From Rhodospirillales bacterium (GTDB lineage: Bacteria > Pseudomonadota > Alphaproteobacteria > Acetobacterales > Acetobacteraceae), in assembly GCA_028869595.1 (NCBI GenBank), contig JAGWRU010000224.1:1-45702 (forward strand): a stretch of 45,702 bases of DNA, given 5' to 3'. Below the pieces are notes generated by a model that was not told where the DNA came from, searched no databases, and saw nothing but the letters and a program-made list of their open reading frames with translations. Shown here in pieces: positions 35,799-43,490 of this stretch; position 1 is the stretch's first letter; every line of letters begins with the position of its first letter. The position numbers and the translations under genes are program-made.

Positions 35799-37886
35799 TT
35801 GACCAATGCGCTGATGCGCCTGCCGGATTGGCGGGCATGGCTGTTTTCGTTCCGCTGCTTCGCTGCGGCGGTGCTGGCCATGTATATCGCGTTCGCCTTC
35901 GACATGCCGCGACCGTACTGGGCGATGGCCTCGGTCTATATCGCCTCGCAGCCTTTGTCCGGGGCGACCCGGTCGAAGGCGCTGTACCGCTTGCTGGGCA
36001 CGCTGCTCGGGGCTGCGGCGGCGGTGGCGCTGGTGCCCAACCTGGTCAATGCGCCGCTCATTCTGTCGGTGGCCCTGGCGCTGTGGCTGGGGCTTTGCCT
36101 GTTCCTGTCGCTGCTCGACCGGACACCGCGCAGCTATGTGTTCCTGCTGGCCGGCTATACGGCGGCGATTATCGGCTTCCCCTCGGTCACCGCGCCGGGC
36201 CTGATTTTCGATACGGCGGTCGCGCGGGTGCAGGAAATCAGCCTGGGCATCATCTGCGCCACGCTGATGCATTCGCTGGTTTTTCCCAATCCGGTGGCCC
36301 CGGTGCTGGCCGCGCGCATCGCCGAATCGCTGCGGCTGATCGAACGCTGGGCGCGCGAGGCGCTGCATGGCGAGACCGATCCGGTGACGTTGAATGTCAG
36401 CCGCCAGCGTATCGCCGCCGTGGCCGCCGAATTCGACATGCTGGAAAGCTACCTCGCCTGGGATCCGACGCAGCGCCTGGTCGCGGGCGATGCGGTGCGG
36501 CTGTTTCGCTGGCGGCTGCTGCTGATGCTGCCGATCGTCGCCTCGATCCGCGATCGCGTGCGGGCCTTGCGCCAGGCCGGACCGCTGGCGCCGGAACTGC
36601 ACTCGTTGCTGCCCGCCACCGCGGCCTGGCTGCGCCATGGCGAGGGCGATGTCGCGGCGGGTGCCGCAGTGTTGCGCGGGCAGATCGATGCGCTGGAAGG
36701 CCAGCTTGATGCCGGTGCGGATTGGTCGCGCATTCTGGCCGCCAGCCTGCAATTGCGGCTGCGCAATCTGATCGATCTCTGGCAGGACGGCAAAGCGATC
36801 GAGCAGCATGTGCGCGACCCCGCGCGCAATCTGGCGCCGATGCGTTATCCCAGCGATACCAGGGCCAGCGCGATTCGTCTGGTCGATCGCGGCATGGCGG
36901 TGTGGTCGGCCGGGGCCGCGGTTCTCGCCGTCCTGGTCTGCTGCGTGCTATGGATCGAAGCCGGCTGGAACGATGGCGCGGTGGCGGCGGAAATGGTCGC
37001 GGTGACCTGCTGCTTCTTCGCCACCAGAGATAACCCGGTGCCGTTCATCATCGGGTTTCTGCAATGGACGCTGGTCGCGCTGGTGCTCGATTTCATCTTC
37101 CTGTTCGGGGTGCTGCCGGCGGTGCATGATTTCCCGGTGCTGGTACTGGTTCTGGCACCGGTCTATCTGGTGTGCGGCGTGCTGATGGCGATGCCGGCGC
37201 TGGCCTTTGCCGGCATGGCGGTGATGGTGACCGGCACCACGCTTCTCAGTCTGCAAAGCGCCTATGCGGCGGATTTTCCGACCTTCGTCAATCTCGGCGT
37301 CGCCTCCATTCTGGGCATGGCCATCGCGGCGGTGATGACGGCGATCACCCGCTCGGTGGGGGCGGAGTGGAGCGCGCGCCGCTTGATGCGCCAGGCCTGG
37401 ACGGCGCTGCAGGCGGCGGCATTGCGGCGCGGGCATAAGGATCGCGCCGTGTTTGCCGCGCATATGCTCGACCGGCTCGGGCAGCTGATGCCGCGACTGG
37501 TCAGCGCCGATGCGGAAACCGAAACCGCCTCCTCGGCGCTGATGTCCTCGCTGCGCGTCGGTTTGAACATCGTCGATCTGCGGCGCGCGCGCCACGCTTT
37601 GCCCGACAGGGCGGTGGCGGCGATCGATGCGATGCTCGATCGCATGGCCGCATTCTTCGGCGCGCGCGCGGCCGGGCGCAGCCCCGATCCGCATCCCTTG
37701 CTGATCGACATCGACGCCGCATTGGCCGAGATCACCGCGACCGCCGACGGGCCGGGAAGGCGGGATGCATTGCTTGGTCTGGTCGGGGTGCGGGCTTCGC
37801 TGCTGCCCGACGCGCCGCCTTATCGGCCGCCGCCTTTGCCGCCCGGGCGAGATACGGCGGCAACCGGGCAGGATCAGGCAGCATGA
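35799..37886 (+). CDS. FUSC family inner-membrane transporter (AaeB-like)
   Basis: Membrane protein of about 695 residues with two hydrophobic blocks, near residues 15-170 (CFAAAVLAMYIAFAF; PYWAMASVYIASQPLSGAT) and near 375-530 (AVLAVLVCCVLWIEAG; VMVTGTTLLSLQSAYAADF). They are separated by a soluble helical region. This is the fusaric-acid-resistance/AaeB layout of aromatic acid exporters. The start is uncertain: TTG 35799 has AGAGGTG 4 bases upstream, ATG 35814 is the first ATG, and TTG 35712 is also open. It overlaps the DUF1656 gene as ATGA. With that gene and the HlyD adaptor it forms an AaeB-AaeX-AaeA-like pump; no TolC-type outer-membrane channel gene is present. Confidence 0.9.
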   Translation: MTNALMRLPDWRAWLFSFRCFAAAVLAMYIAFAFDMPRPYWAMASVYIASQPLSGATRSKALYRLLGTLLGAAAAVALVPNLVNAPLILSVALALWLGLCLFLSLLDRTPRSYVFLLAGYTAAIIGFPSVTAPGLIFDTAVARVQEISLGIICATLMHSLVFPNPVAPVLAARIAESLRLIERWAREALHGETDPVTLNVSRQRIAAVAAEFDMLESYLAWDPTQRLVAGDAVRLFRWRLLLMLPIVASIRDRVRALRQAGPLAPELHSLLPATAAWLRHGEGDVAAGAAVLRGQIDALEGQLDAGADWSRILAASLQLRLRNLIDLWQDGKAIEQHVRDPARNLAPMRYPSDTRASAIRLVDRGMAVWSAGAAVLAVLVCCVLWIEAGWNDGAVAAEMVAVTCCFFATRDNPVPFIIGFLQWTLVALVLDFIFLFGVLPAVHDFPVLVLVLAPVYLVCGVLMAMPALAFAGMAVMVTGTTLLSLQSAYAADFPTFVNLGVASILGMAIAAVMTAITRSVGAEWSARRLMRQAWTALQAAALRRGHKDRAVFAAHMLDRLGQLMPRLVSADAETETASSALMSSLRVGLNIVDLRRARHALPDRAVAAIDAMLDRMAAFFGARAAGRSPDPHPLLIDIDAALAEITATADGPGRRDALLGLVGVRASLLPDAPPYRPPPLPPGRDTAATGQDQAA

Positions 37887-38095
37887 TCGGCGAAATCAGC
37901 TTCGGCGGCGTCTATGTCCCCTCGCTGTTGATCTGGGCGTTGATCGCCTTCCTGTTGAATTTCGTGCTGCGCCGGGTGCTGTACGCGCTGGGGTTTTATC
38001 GGCTGGTGTGGCATCGGGCGCTGTTCGACACCGCGCTGTTCGTCATCCTGCTGGCGGTGGTCGTTGAAATTTCCATCAGGGTTCTGCAATCCTGA
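37883..38095 (+). CDS. DUF1656 small membrane protein (AaeX-like)
   Basis: Protein of 70 residues with two predicted membrane helices (LLIWALIAFLLNFVLRRVL and LFDTALFVILLAVVVEISI) and the N-terminal ISFGGVYVPSLL typical of DUF1656. Members sit between FUSC transporters and their periplasmic adaptors and probably belong to the pump; their exact role is unproven. The start overlaps the FUSC stop (ATGA). Confidence 0.92.
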   Translation: MIGEISFGGVYVPSLLIWALIAFLLNFVLRRVLYALGFYRLVWHRALFDTALFVILLAVVVEISIRVLQS

Positions 38096-38111
38096 GATGA
38101 AGGGCGTGGCG

Positions 38112-38966
38112 ATGAAGGGCTTGGGCCGGTTTCTGCTGACCACGGCCGTGGTGGTGATCGCGGTATTAGCCGGCATGCGTGTGTGGTCCTACTACATGGA
38201 TGAGCCATGGACGCGCGACGGGCGGGTGCGCGCCGATGTCGTGGGCCTCGCCCCCGATGTATCCGGTCTGGTCGCCCGGGTGCTGGTGCATGACAATCAG
38301 GCGGTGAAACAGGGCGATGTGCTGTTCACCCTCGATCCCGCGCGCTTCAAGCTGGCATTGACGATTGCCGATGCGGTGGTGAAAAGCCGCCTCGCCGCCT
38401 TGCAGGAAGCGCTGCGCGAGGCGCATCGCTACGGTTCGCTGTCGAATGCCGAAGTCAGCCAGGAAAAGCAGCAGCAATCGCAAAGTGCCGCGGATCAGGC
38501 GCTGGGCGCCTATCAGCAGGCGATCGCCGATCGCGATCTGGCGCAGCTCAATCTGGACCGCTCGGCGGTCCGGGCGACGGTCAACGGGGTGGTGACCAAT
38601 TTCGATCTGCAGCCCGGCGATTACGTGACGGCCGGGCATGCGGTGACCGCGCTGGTCGACACGGACAGCCTGTATGTCGATGGCTATTTCGAGGAGACCA
38701 AGCTGCGCAAGATCCATGTCGGCGATCCGGCCAAGGTGCAGCTGATGGGCGAGGATCAATGGCTGGCCGGTCACGTCCAGAGCATCGCCGGCGGCATTGC
38801 CGATCCCGACCGGGGGGCCGGCGCCAATCTGCTGGCCAATGTCAATCCGACCTTCAACTGGGTGCGGCTGGCGCAACGTATTCCGGTGCGCATCCTGCTC
38901 GATCATCCGCCGGCCGATATCCGCCTGATCCCCGGGCGGACCGCGACGGTGCGCATCGACAAATAG
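38112..38966 (+). CDS. HlyD-family periplasmic adaptor (AaeA-like)
   Basis: Adaptor of 284 residues with one N-terminal membrane anchor (FLLTTAVVVIAVLAGMRVW). Its lipoyl/barrel halves are LAPDVSGLVARVLVHDNQAV and VRATVNGVVTNFDLQPGDY. A helical hairpin lies between them (ALREAHRYGSLSNAEVSQ; QQAIADRDLAQLNLDRSA). It would bridge the FUSC transporter to an outer-membrane channel. ATG 38112 is preferred because GAAGGG lies about 7 bases upstream; ATG 38097 is the alternative. The C-terminal segment FNWVRLAQRIPVRI is typical of AaeA/EmrA-type adaptors. Confidence 0.92.
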   Translation: MKGLGRFLLTTAVVVIAVLAGMRVWSYYMDEPWTRDGRVRADVVGLAPDVSGLVARVLVHDNQAVKQGDVLFTLDPARFKLALTIADAVVKSRLAALQEALREAHRYGSLSNAEVSQEKQQQSQSAADQALGAYQQAIADRDLAQLNLDRSAVRATVNGVVTNFDLQPGDYVTAGHAVTALVDTDSLYVDGYFEETKLRKIHVGDPAKVQLMGEDQWLAGHVQSIAGGIADPDRGAGANLLANVNPTFNWVRLAQRIPVRILLDHPPADIRLIPGRTATVRIDK

Positions 38967-38981
38967 CCGCGCCGGATCGGC

Positions 38982-38997
38982 ACGCCGCTGCCGGCGT
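38982..38997. terminator. Small symmetric stem-loop between convergent genes
   Basis: ACGCCG (38982-38987), loop CTGC, CGGCGT (38992-38997) fills most of the 35-base gap between the adaptor stop and the monooxygenase stop. Position suggests a bidirectional stop. There is no U-tract on either side, so confidence is low. Confidence 0.3.
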
Positions 38998-39001
38998 CAG
39001 G

Positions 39002-39898
39002 CTACAGCAGATCGGCCACGGCATCGCGATAGCGCGCCAGCGCAGAAAGATGGGCGGCCAGCGTGCGGCCCTCGATCCGCTTATGGTGATTGCGGGCATA
39101 GGTGCCGGCAAGCGTCGCATGGCTGACCCCGGCATCGCGCCAGAAGCGGATGGCATCGCGCCATTCCGCCGGACCGCCCTCGGCCGGGGAGACCCAGACC
39201 TCGATCCCCATCGCCGCCGGGTCGCGCCCGGCCTCGGCGGTCAGCCGGCGCAGCGTGGCGAAATCATCGAGCGCCGCCTGACCCGGCGGATGGGCCAGCA
39301 TCATCCAGCCATCGCCCAGCTTCGCGCAGCGTTGCAGCGTTGCCGGCACATGCCCGCCGAACCACACGGGGATGCGCCCCGCGGCGGGGCGGGGATTGAT
39401 GCCGGCATCCTCGATCCGGTGCCAGCGCCCGGTGAAATCGACATGCTCCTGCGCCCAGAGCGCCTGCATCACCGCGACCTGCTCGCCGGAGCGGATGCCG
39501 CGATCGGCGAAATTCTCGCCCAGCGCGGTGAATTCCACCGGGTTCCAGCCGATCCCTACGCCCAGACGCAGCCGCCCGCCCGACAGGCGATCGACCGAGG
39601 CGGCCTGCTTGGCCACCAGGGCTGCCTGACGCTGGGCGAGGATCAGCACGCCGCTGGCCAGTCCGACGCGGCTTGTGATGCCGGCCAGGAAGCCGAACAG
39701 CACGAAGGGATCGTGGAACAGATCGGCCGAGGTGTTGCGGTTGCCCCAATCGGGGCGGCTGGCGGCATTCACCCCCAGCACGTGGTCGGCGGCGAGGAGA
39801 TAATCATAGCCCATCCGCTCGGCGGCGACGGCGAAATCCGCCACCACCGCCGGTTCGCCGCCCAGATCGTTCAGCGGCAGCATGGCACCGAGTTGCAT
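39002..39898 (-). CDS. LLM class flavin-dependent oxidoreductase
   Basis: Luciferase-like monooxygenase of 298 residues. It shows MGYDYLLAADHVLGV near the N-terminus, DPFVLFGFLAGITSRVGLAS, the family signature LSGGRLRLGVGIGWNPVEF and IPVWFGGHVPATLQRCAKLG. Such enzymes use reduced FMN or F420; the sequence resembles TIGR03619-type F420-like members but the cofactor is uncertain. ATG 39898 is chosen for ACAGGAGGA ahead of it. It is the last gene of a three-gene cassette with a racemase-fold protein and a second LLM enzyme. The substrate is unknown. Confidence 0.9.
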   Translation of the reverse strand: MQLGAMLPLNDLGGEPAVVADFAVAAERMGYDYLLAADHVLGVNAASRPDWGNRNTSADLFHDPFVLFGFLAGITSRVGLASGVLILAQRQAALVAKQAASVDRLSGGRLRLGVGIGWNPVEFTALGENFADRGIRSGEQVAVMQALWAQEHVDFTGRWHRIEDAGINPRPAAGRIPVWFGGHVPATLQRCAKLGDGWMMLAHPPGQAALDDFATLRRLTAEAGRDPAAMGIEVWVSPAEGGPAEWRDAIRFWRDAGVSHATLAGTYARNHHKRIEGRTLAAHLSALARYRDAVADLL

Positions 39899-39912
39899 CG
39901 CATCCTCCTGTT

Positions 39913-40635
39913 TCAAAGCCGCAGCAGCCGGCCATGGCCGGCGATCGGGGCGGCAACCCCGGCGCAGCGCAGCGCATGCCAGAACATCGCCCCCGCCGCC
40001 GAGATCACCGGCTTGCCGAGATCCTCCTCCGCCGCTTGCAGGATCGCGATGGTGGGCATGCCGACACCGGACAGAAAGATCGCCTCCGCCTCTGGCGTAT
40101 CGGCCATCCGCGCCAGACGATAGGCGCGCTCCGGCGTTTCGTCATAGATGTTGGTGACACCGGGAAGATTGATCGCGCGCACGACGCGGATGCCATGCGC
40201 TTCGAGATGCGCGCGCCCCATCGCCGTGGTGGCCGGCGAATAAGGGGTGGCCAGGGCGATGCGGCGCAGGCCGAGCGCGGCAAGGGCGGCCAGTACCGCG
40301 CCGAATGCGGTGATCATGCGCCGCCCGCTCGCCGCCTCGATCCGCGCGACCAGCGCCGCCTCTGCCGCCTGGCCCAGCGTGTAGCTGGTCGAGGTATGGG
40401 CCAGCACCATCACGTCCGGCTTGACCATGGCCAGCACCTGCGCGCTGCCATCGAGGCTTGCCACCATCTGGCGGTTGCGCTCCTCCTGGCCGTCCAGCGA
40501 GCCGGTCACCCCCTCGGCATGCAGGCGGTGGAAATGCAGCGACACGCCGGGCGGGGCGAGCGCCATCATCTCCGGCTCCACCGTCGGATTGCCGGGCGGC
40601 AGCAGGAAGCCCAGCCGCGCGCGAAAACCGATCAT
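39913..40635 (-). CDS. Asp/Glu racemase-superfamily protein (maleate isomerase/arylmalonate decarboxylase-like), catalytic cysteines absent
   Basis: Protein of 240 residues matching the maleate cis-trans isomerase/EutA branch. It shows LGFLLPPGNPTVEPEMMALA at the N-terminus, VLAHTSTSYTLGQ near 78-89, IFLSGVGMPTIAIL near 187-199 and GKPVISAAGAMFWHALRCAG at the end. In active relatives a cysteine usually occupies one or both of the two middle motifs. Here both lack it, and the only cysteine in the whole protein is Cys224. Either the chemistry differs or the protein is a binding or regulatory relative. Its start overlaps the upstream monooxygenase stop (ATGA) and it ends 14 bases before the next monooxygenase ATG. 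Confidence 0.85.
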   Translation of the reverse strand: MIGFRARLGFLLPPGNPTVEPEMMALAPPGVSLHFHRLHAEGVTGSLDGQEERNRQMVASLDGSAQVLAMVKPDVMVLAHTSTSYTLGQAAEAALVARIEAASGRRMITAFGAVLAALAALGLRRIALATPYSPATTAMGRAHLEAHGIRVVRAINLPGVTNIYDETPERAYRLARMADTPEAEAIFLSGVGMPTIAILQAAEEDLGKPVISAAGAMFWHALRCAGVAAPIAGHGRLLRL

Positions 40636-41606
40636 GCGAAAATTTCCCCCAGCCGGCGGATCGAGCCGAGAACCTTCTCCTGCGGCAGGCCCGGCCATTG
40701 CACGCGCATGATGAAATGATCGACACCCAGCGCCTCGCGATAGCGGGCGATCTCCTCGGCCACCGCAACCTTGTCGCCGATGATGAAGCGATCGGCGGCG
40801 AAATCCTCGAACGACATGGTTTTGGTGGGGCTTTCCATGCCCCAGGCGGCGTAGGAGTTATATTTATATTCCAGCGCCGCCCGGCATTCCTGAAACGCCG
40901 TGGCGTGGCTTTCCCCGACATAGCATTCGCGTGCGATGGGAAATTCCGCGGCCTGACGGCCGAATTCGGTCAGTGCCGCGCGATAGAGCCGCATCTGCGG
41001 CATGATCGCGGGAAGCGCGGAGGCATTGACGATCAGCCAGGCATCGCCGATCCGCGCGGCGCGGCGGATCGCCGCATCGACCTGGGCTGCGACCCAGATC
41101 GGCGGCCCGCCCGGGCGGGTGGGCTTCAGGCTGATGCCCTGGTCGCGCACGGTGTAGAATTTGCCTTCATGCGTCACCCGATCCTCGGTCCACAGCCGGC
41201 GCATCAGCCCGACCATTTCGCTGAAGCGCGGCGCGCGTTCGGCAAGCGGGATGTTGAACGCCTCGAACTCGGCGGCGCGATAGCCGAGCCCGGCGCCGAG
41301 GATGTAGTTGCCGCCCGACAGCACATCGAGCGTGGCGGCTTCCTCGGCCACCTGCACCGGATTGAGCAGCGGCAGGATCAGGATGTTCGGCCCGATCGTC
41401 ATACCGTGCGCGGCCGCGGCGAGATGCGCCATCATCGGCGTGATGGCCAGCATCTGCAGCGGCGCGGTCAGGAAATGATGGGGAAACCACAGGGACGAAA
41501 ACCCGGCATCGCGGGCGGTGTTCACCTGTTCGATCAGCTCCGGCAGACGGGCGGCGACAGGATCGCCCTCGGGGAACTGGGTGTTGATGAACATGCCGAT
41601 TTTCAT
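40632..41606 (-). CDS. LLM class flavin-dependent oxidoreductase
   Basis: Luciferase-like monooxygenase of 324 residues. It shows KIGMFINTQFPEGDP, GFSSLWFPHHFLTAPLQML, IGPNILILPLLNPVQVAEE and LSGGNYILGAGLGYRAAEFE, the canonical LLM sites. The C-terminal half includes FIIGDKVAVAEEIARYREAL. It is the first gene of the cassette, with AGGGAGAG 5 bases before ATG 41606. It is only distantly similar to the second LLM enzyme in the cassette, so they are unlikely to be a recent duplicate. Cofactor and substrate are unknown. Confidence 0.91.
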   Translation of the reverse strand: MKIGMFINTQFPEGDPVAARLPELIEQVNTARDAGFSSLWFPHHFLTAPLQMLAITPMMAHLAAAAHGMTIGPNILILPLLNPVQVAEEAATLDVLSGGNYILGAGLGYRAAEFEAFNIPLAERAPRFSEMVGLMRRLWTEDRVTHEGKFYTVRDQGISLKPTRPGGPPIWVAAQVDAAIRRAARIGDAWLIVNASALPAIMPQMRLYRAALTEFGRQAAEFPIARECYVGESHATAFQECRAALEYKYNSYAAWGMESPTKTMSFEDFAADRFIIGDKVAVAEEIARYREALGVDHFIMRVQWPGLPQEKVLGSIRRLGEIFA

Positions 41607-41728
41607 GCTGCTCTCCCTGGTTCCGCCAAGCCTCGCGCGCGCCGGCCCGGCTGGCAACCGCCTGGGGCGGAGGCATCGGCGAAGCGCGGGGGCTTGATGC
41701 GGCGCGGCCGGCTTGCCATGTCGTTGCT

Positions 41729-41962
41729 ATGAACCATCCGCCCGAAATCGAATTGCTTCCCGATGGCAGCTACCGCGTGTCCGGCAAAGTGTCGCTGGCT
41801 CAGCGTATTCTGCGCATCGCCGTGATCGTCGCGGTGCTGGGCGGCATGGTGGCGCTGGCCGGGCTGGTGCTGTGGGCGACGCTGCTGCTGATCCCGGTGG
41901 TGCTGGGCGCGGCGGTGGTGGCCTGGCTCGCCTGGCGCTTCGAGCTGTGGCGCCGCCGCTGA
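41729..41962 (+). CDS. Small hypothetical membrane protein
   Basis: Unrecognised protein of 77 residues. A hydrophilic N-terminus (PPEIELLPDGSYRVSGKVS) leads into two closely spaced hydrophobic helices (ILRIAVIVAVLGGMVALAG and LVLWATLLLIPVVLGAAVV) and a basic end (ELWRRR). By charge, both ends would lie in the cytoplasm. It is divergent from the monooxygenase cassette across a 122-base gap. Function is unknown. Confidence 0.7.
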   Translation: MNHPPEIELLPDGSYRVSGKVSLAQRILRIAVIVAVLGGMVALAGLVLWATLLLIPVVLGAAVVAWLAWRFELWRRR

Positions 41963-41977
41963 GCCGCGCCACAGCTC
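41942..41977 (+). terminator. Strong hairpin at the end of the small membrane protein gene
   Basis: GAGCTGTGGCGC (41942-41953) is the exact reverse complement of GCGCCACAGCTC (41966-41977), with a 12-base loop holding the stop codon. It is the strongest terminator-like stem in the window, although no U-tract follows. It would separate this gene from the coiled-coil gene downstream. Confidence 0.55.
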
Positions 41978-41985
41978 TGCATACC

Positions 41986-42023
41986 ATCGTAAGTATAAGA
42001 AATAATTGGAATATTTCTACGAT
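41986..42023. promoter_or_regulatory. AT-rich interrupted dyad upstream of the coiled-coil gene
   Basis: AGAAATA (41998-42004) and TATTTCT (42012-42018) are a perfect inverted repeat with a 7-base centre. ATCGT (41986-41990) and ACGAT (42019-42023) extend it, with a 7-base offset on the left. It lies in an island (about 41981-42040) far richer in A+T than its surroundings. Position and composition suggest a promoter/operator for the gene at 42165, but no clear -35/-10 pair could be fixed. Confidence 0.45.
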
Positions 42024-42107
42024 TCATGATTTGTTAACCTCTCCCTCGCGCGGGATGGGCGACGCGCCATGCGCTTCGGTGCCGCTCCCGCGCCCGATCA
42101 TCACGCC

Positions 42108-42147
42108 GGACCGCGATGACCGCGCCAAGCCGCTGTCGTCACGGTCC
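42108..42147 (+). promoter_or_regulatory. Long leader hairpin before the coiled-coil gene
   Basis: GGACCG (42108-42113) pairs with CGGTCC (42142-42147). After one mismatch, GATGAC (42115-42120) pairs with GTCGTC (42135-42140) with one G-U. Twelve pairs therefore surround a 14-base loop. It ends a few bases before GGAGAGAG (42152-42159), the ribosome site of the 42165 gene, so it is well placed to control translation or act as an attenuator. Confidence 0.5.
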
Positions 42148-42164
42148 CGCCGGAGAGAGCGCGC

Positions 42165-42488
42165 ATGACCCGCCCGGTTTCCCCTGTCCTGCCGGCCGAT
42201 GCCCATCTCGGTGCGCGGATCCTCGTATTCCCCGCCCGTCCCGCGGCGCCGGCAGCCGCCGATCCGCATGCCGGCCGCGACCGGCTGGCCCGCGCCCTGG
42301 CAGCGCTGGAGCAGGCCATCGCCGCGCAGCGCCAGGCGGTCGGCTGCTGGCAGGATCAAATGCGCGCGCTGGATGCTGCGATGGATGGGCTGGCCGGCAC
42401 GGTCGGTGCCTATCAGGACCGGCTGTCGAGCGTGTCGGCGTCGGTCGCGGCGCTTGGCCGGCAGGCGGAAATGCTCGCCACGCGATAG
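42165..42488 (+). CDS. Hypothetical coiled-coil protein
   Basis: Unrecognised protein of 107 residues. After a proline/alanine-rich N-terminus (about 35 residues), residues ~40-105 are strongly helical with heptad-like spacing (LARALAALEQAIAAQRQAVG; MRALDAAMDGLAGTVGAYQD). No cysteine pair, signal peptide or membrane segment is evident; there is a single Cys. GGAGAGAG 5 bases upstream supports the start. It converges on the XRE gene with a 4-base gap. An oligomerisation or adaptor role is possible, but the function is unknown. Confidence 0.7.
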   Translation: MTRPVSPVLPADAHLGARILVFPARPAAPAAADPHAGRDRLARALAALEQAIAAQRQAVGCWQDQMRALDAAMDGLAGTVGAYQDRLSSVSASVAALGRQAEMLATR

Positions 42489-42492
42489 CGCG

Positions 42493-42909
42493 CTATCGCC
42501 CGTCGCCCTGCCGCTTGCCCGCCGCCCGGCGCAGGCGCGGCTTGCCGGCAGGCGGTGTCGTGGCATCCAATATGCCGTGCAGCGCCGCCACCGTATCGGG
42601 GCGCAGGCGGTGAATGCTCTGGGCCAGGCGGTTGGCAAGCGCCGTCTGCTCGGGCGTCAGCCCCGCCGTATCCACCGTGACACGTGGATGCGACAGGCGC
42701 GCAAGCGCCGACAGATCCTCCGCATCGTCCCAGATCAGCCCGAAAAATTCGTTCACCTGATGCACCAGCCCGGCACTGGGCGCGCCGCGCTTGCCATGCT
42801 CCAGCGCGGAAAGATAGGCAGCCGACACCTGCAACTCGGCGGCCAATGCCTTCAGCGTCACGCCGCGCGCCGCGCGCAGCGCGCGCAGCCGGGCGCCGAA
42901 CGGGGTCAC
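42493..42909 (-). CDS. XRE-family helix-turn-helix regulator
   Basis: DNA-binding protein of 138 residues. The N-terminal HTH_3 domain (FGARLRALRAARGVTLKALA and ELQVSAAYLSALEHGKRGAP) has the recognition helix near SAAYLSALEHG. A C-terminal extension ends in a basic tail (KPRLRRAAGKRQ). GTG 42909 is chosen because it overlaps the smr stop as GTGA and gives a normal HTH start. It is the last of three overlapping genes (MFS, Smr, XRE). Autoregulation of the operon is possible but not shown. Confidence 0.88.
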   Translation of the reverse strand: MTPFGARLRALRAARGVTLKALAAELQVSAAYLSALEHGKRGAPSAGLVHQVNEFFGLIWDDAEDLSALARLSHPRVTVDTAGLTPEQTALANRLAQSIHRLRPDTVAALHGILDATTPPAGKPRLRRAAGKRQGDGR

Positions 42910-43490
42910 GCGCGCACCCGGCGCAGCAATAGCCGCACCGCGCCCGGATTGGCGGCATGCGGATGCACCGCCGCCAGGATCAGCGGACGCAGGCGTGGCA
43001 GGTTGAGCCAATGCGGCAATTCCCGCCGGATCGCGCCTTCCCCGCGCAGCCCGCCGCGTCCGGTCACCACCTCCACCATGCGTACGCCGTCGGCCTGGGC
43101 CTGTTCCAGGAACCGGGTCAGGCTGCGCTCGGCCTGCTCCAGCGTGCGGCCGTGCAGATCAAGCTTGCGTTCGGTCGGCATCCGCCCCTCCGCCAGGCGT
43201 CGCCAGCTGGCCCGATCGACCCCGCCCGGGGCCTGACCGACCGCCAGCGGCGCCAGGCCGGGGCGCTGCGGAGGGAGGGCGGCCGATGGCATCGGGCGCG
43301 CGGCGCGCGGTGCATCCGGCCGCGCCGCGCCGGAGGGTGGCGATGGTTCCGGTGGTGGCGATGGTTCGGGCGGCGGCGGCAGGGCGGGTGCGGCGCGGCC
43401 GGGCAGGGGGGTGATGGTGGCGGCGAAGCGCGCCCAGTCGGCCAGATCCTCGGCGCTGGGCTGTCCGCGCCTGCGGCGCGGCGGTTTCAT
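42906..43490 (-). CDS. Smr domain-containing protein
   Basis: Protein of 194 residues. A basic N-terminus (KPPRRRRGQPSAEDLADWAR) and a long proline-rich linker precede a C-terminal Smr domain. That domain shows KLDLHGRTLEQAERSLTRF, EVVTGRGGLRGEGAIRREL and AAVHPHAANPGAVRLLL. Stand-alone Smr proteins are nucleases or nucleic-acid-binding proteins; several alphaproteobacterial genomes carry this short DUF/SmrA-like form. ATG 43490 overlaps the MFS stop (ATGA). The linker is encoded by an 18-bp repeat. Confidence 0.9.
   Translation of the reverse strand: MKPPRRRRGQPSAEDLADWARFAATITPLPGRAAPALPPPPEPSPPPEPSPPSGAARPDAPRAARPMPSAALPPQRPGLAPLAVGQAPGGVDRASWRRLAEGRMPTERKLDLHGRTLEQAERSLTRFLEQAQADGVRMVEVVTGRGGLRGEGAIRRELPHWLNLPRLRPLILAAVHPHAANPGAVRLLLRRVRA
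43336..43367. repeat. 18-bp-period repeat in the Smr linker
   Basis: GGTGGCGATGGTTC occurs at 43336-43349 and again 18 bases later at 43354-43367. In the minus-strand reading it encodes repeated EPSPPP units in the proline-rich linker of the Smr protein. It stays in frame. Confidence 0.8.
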
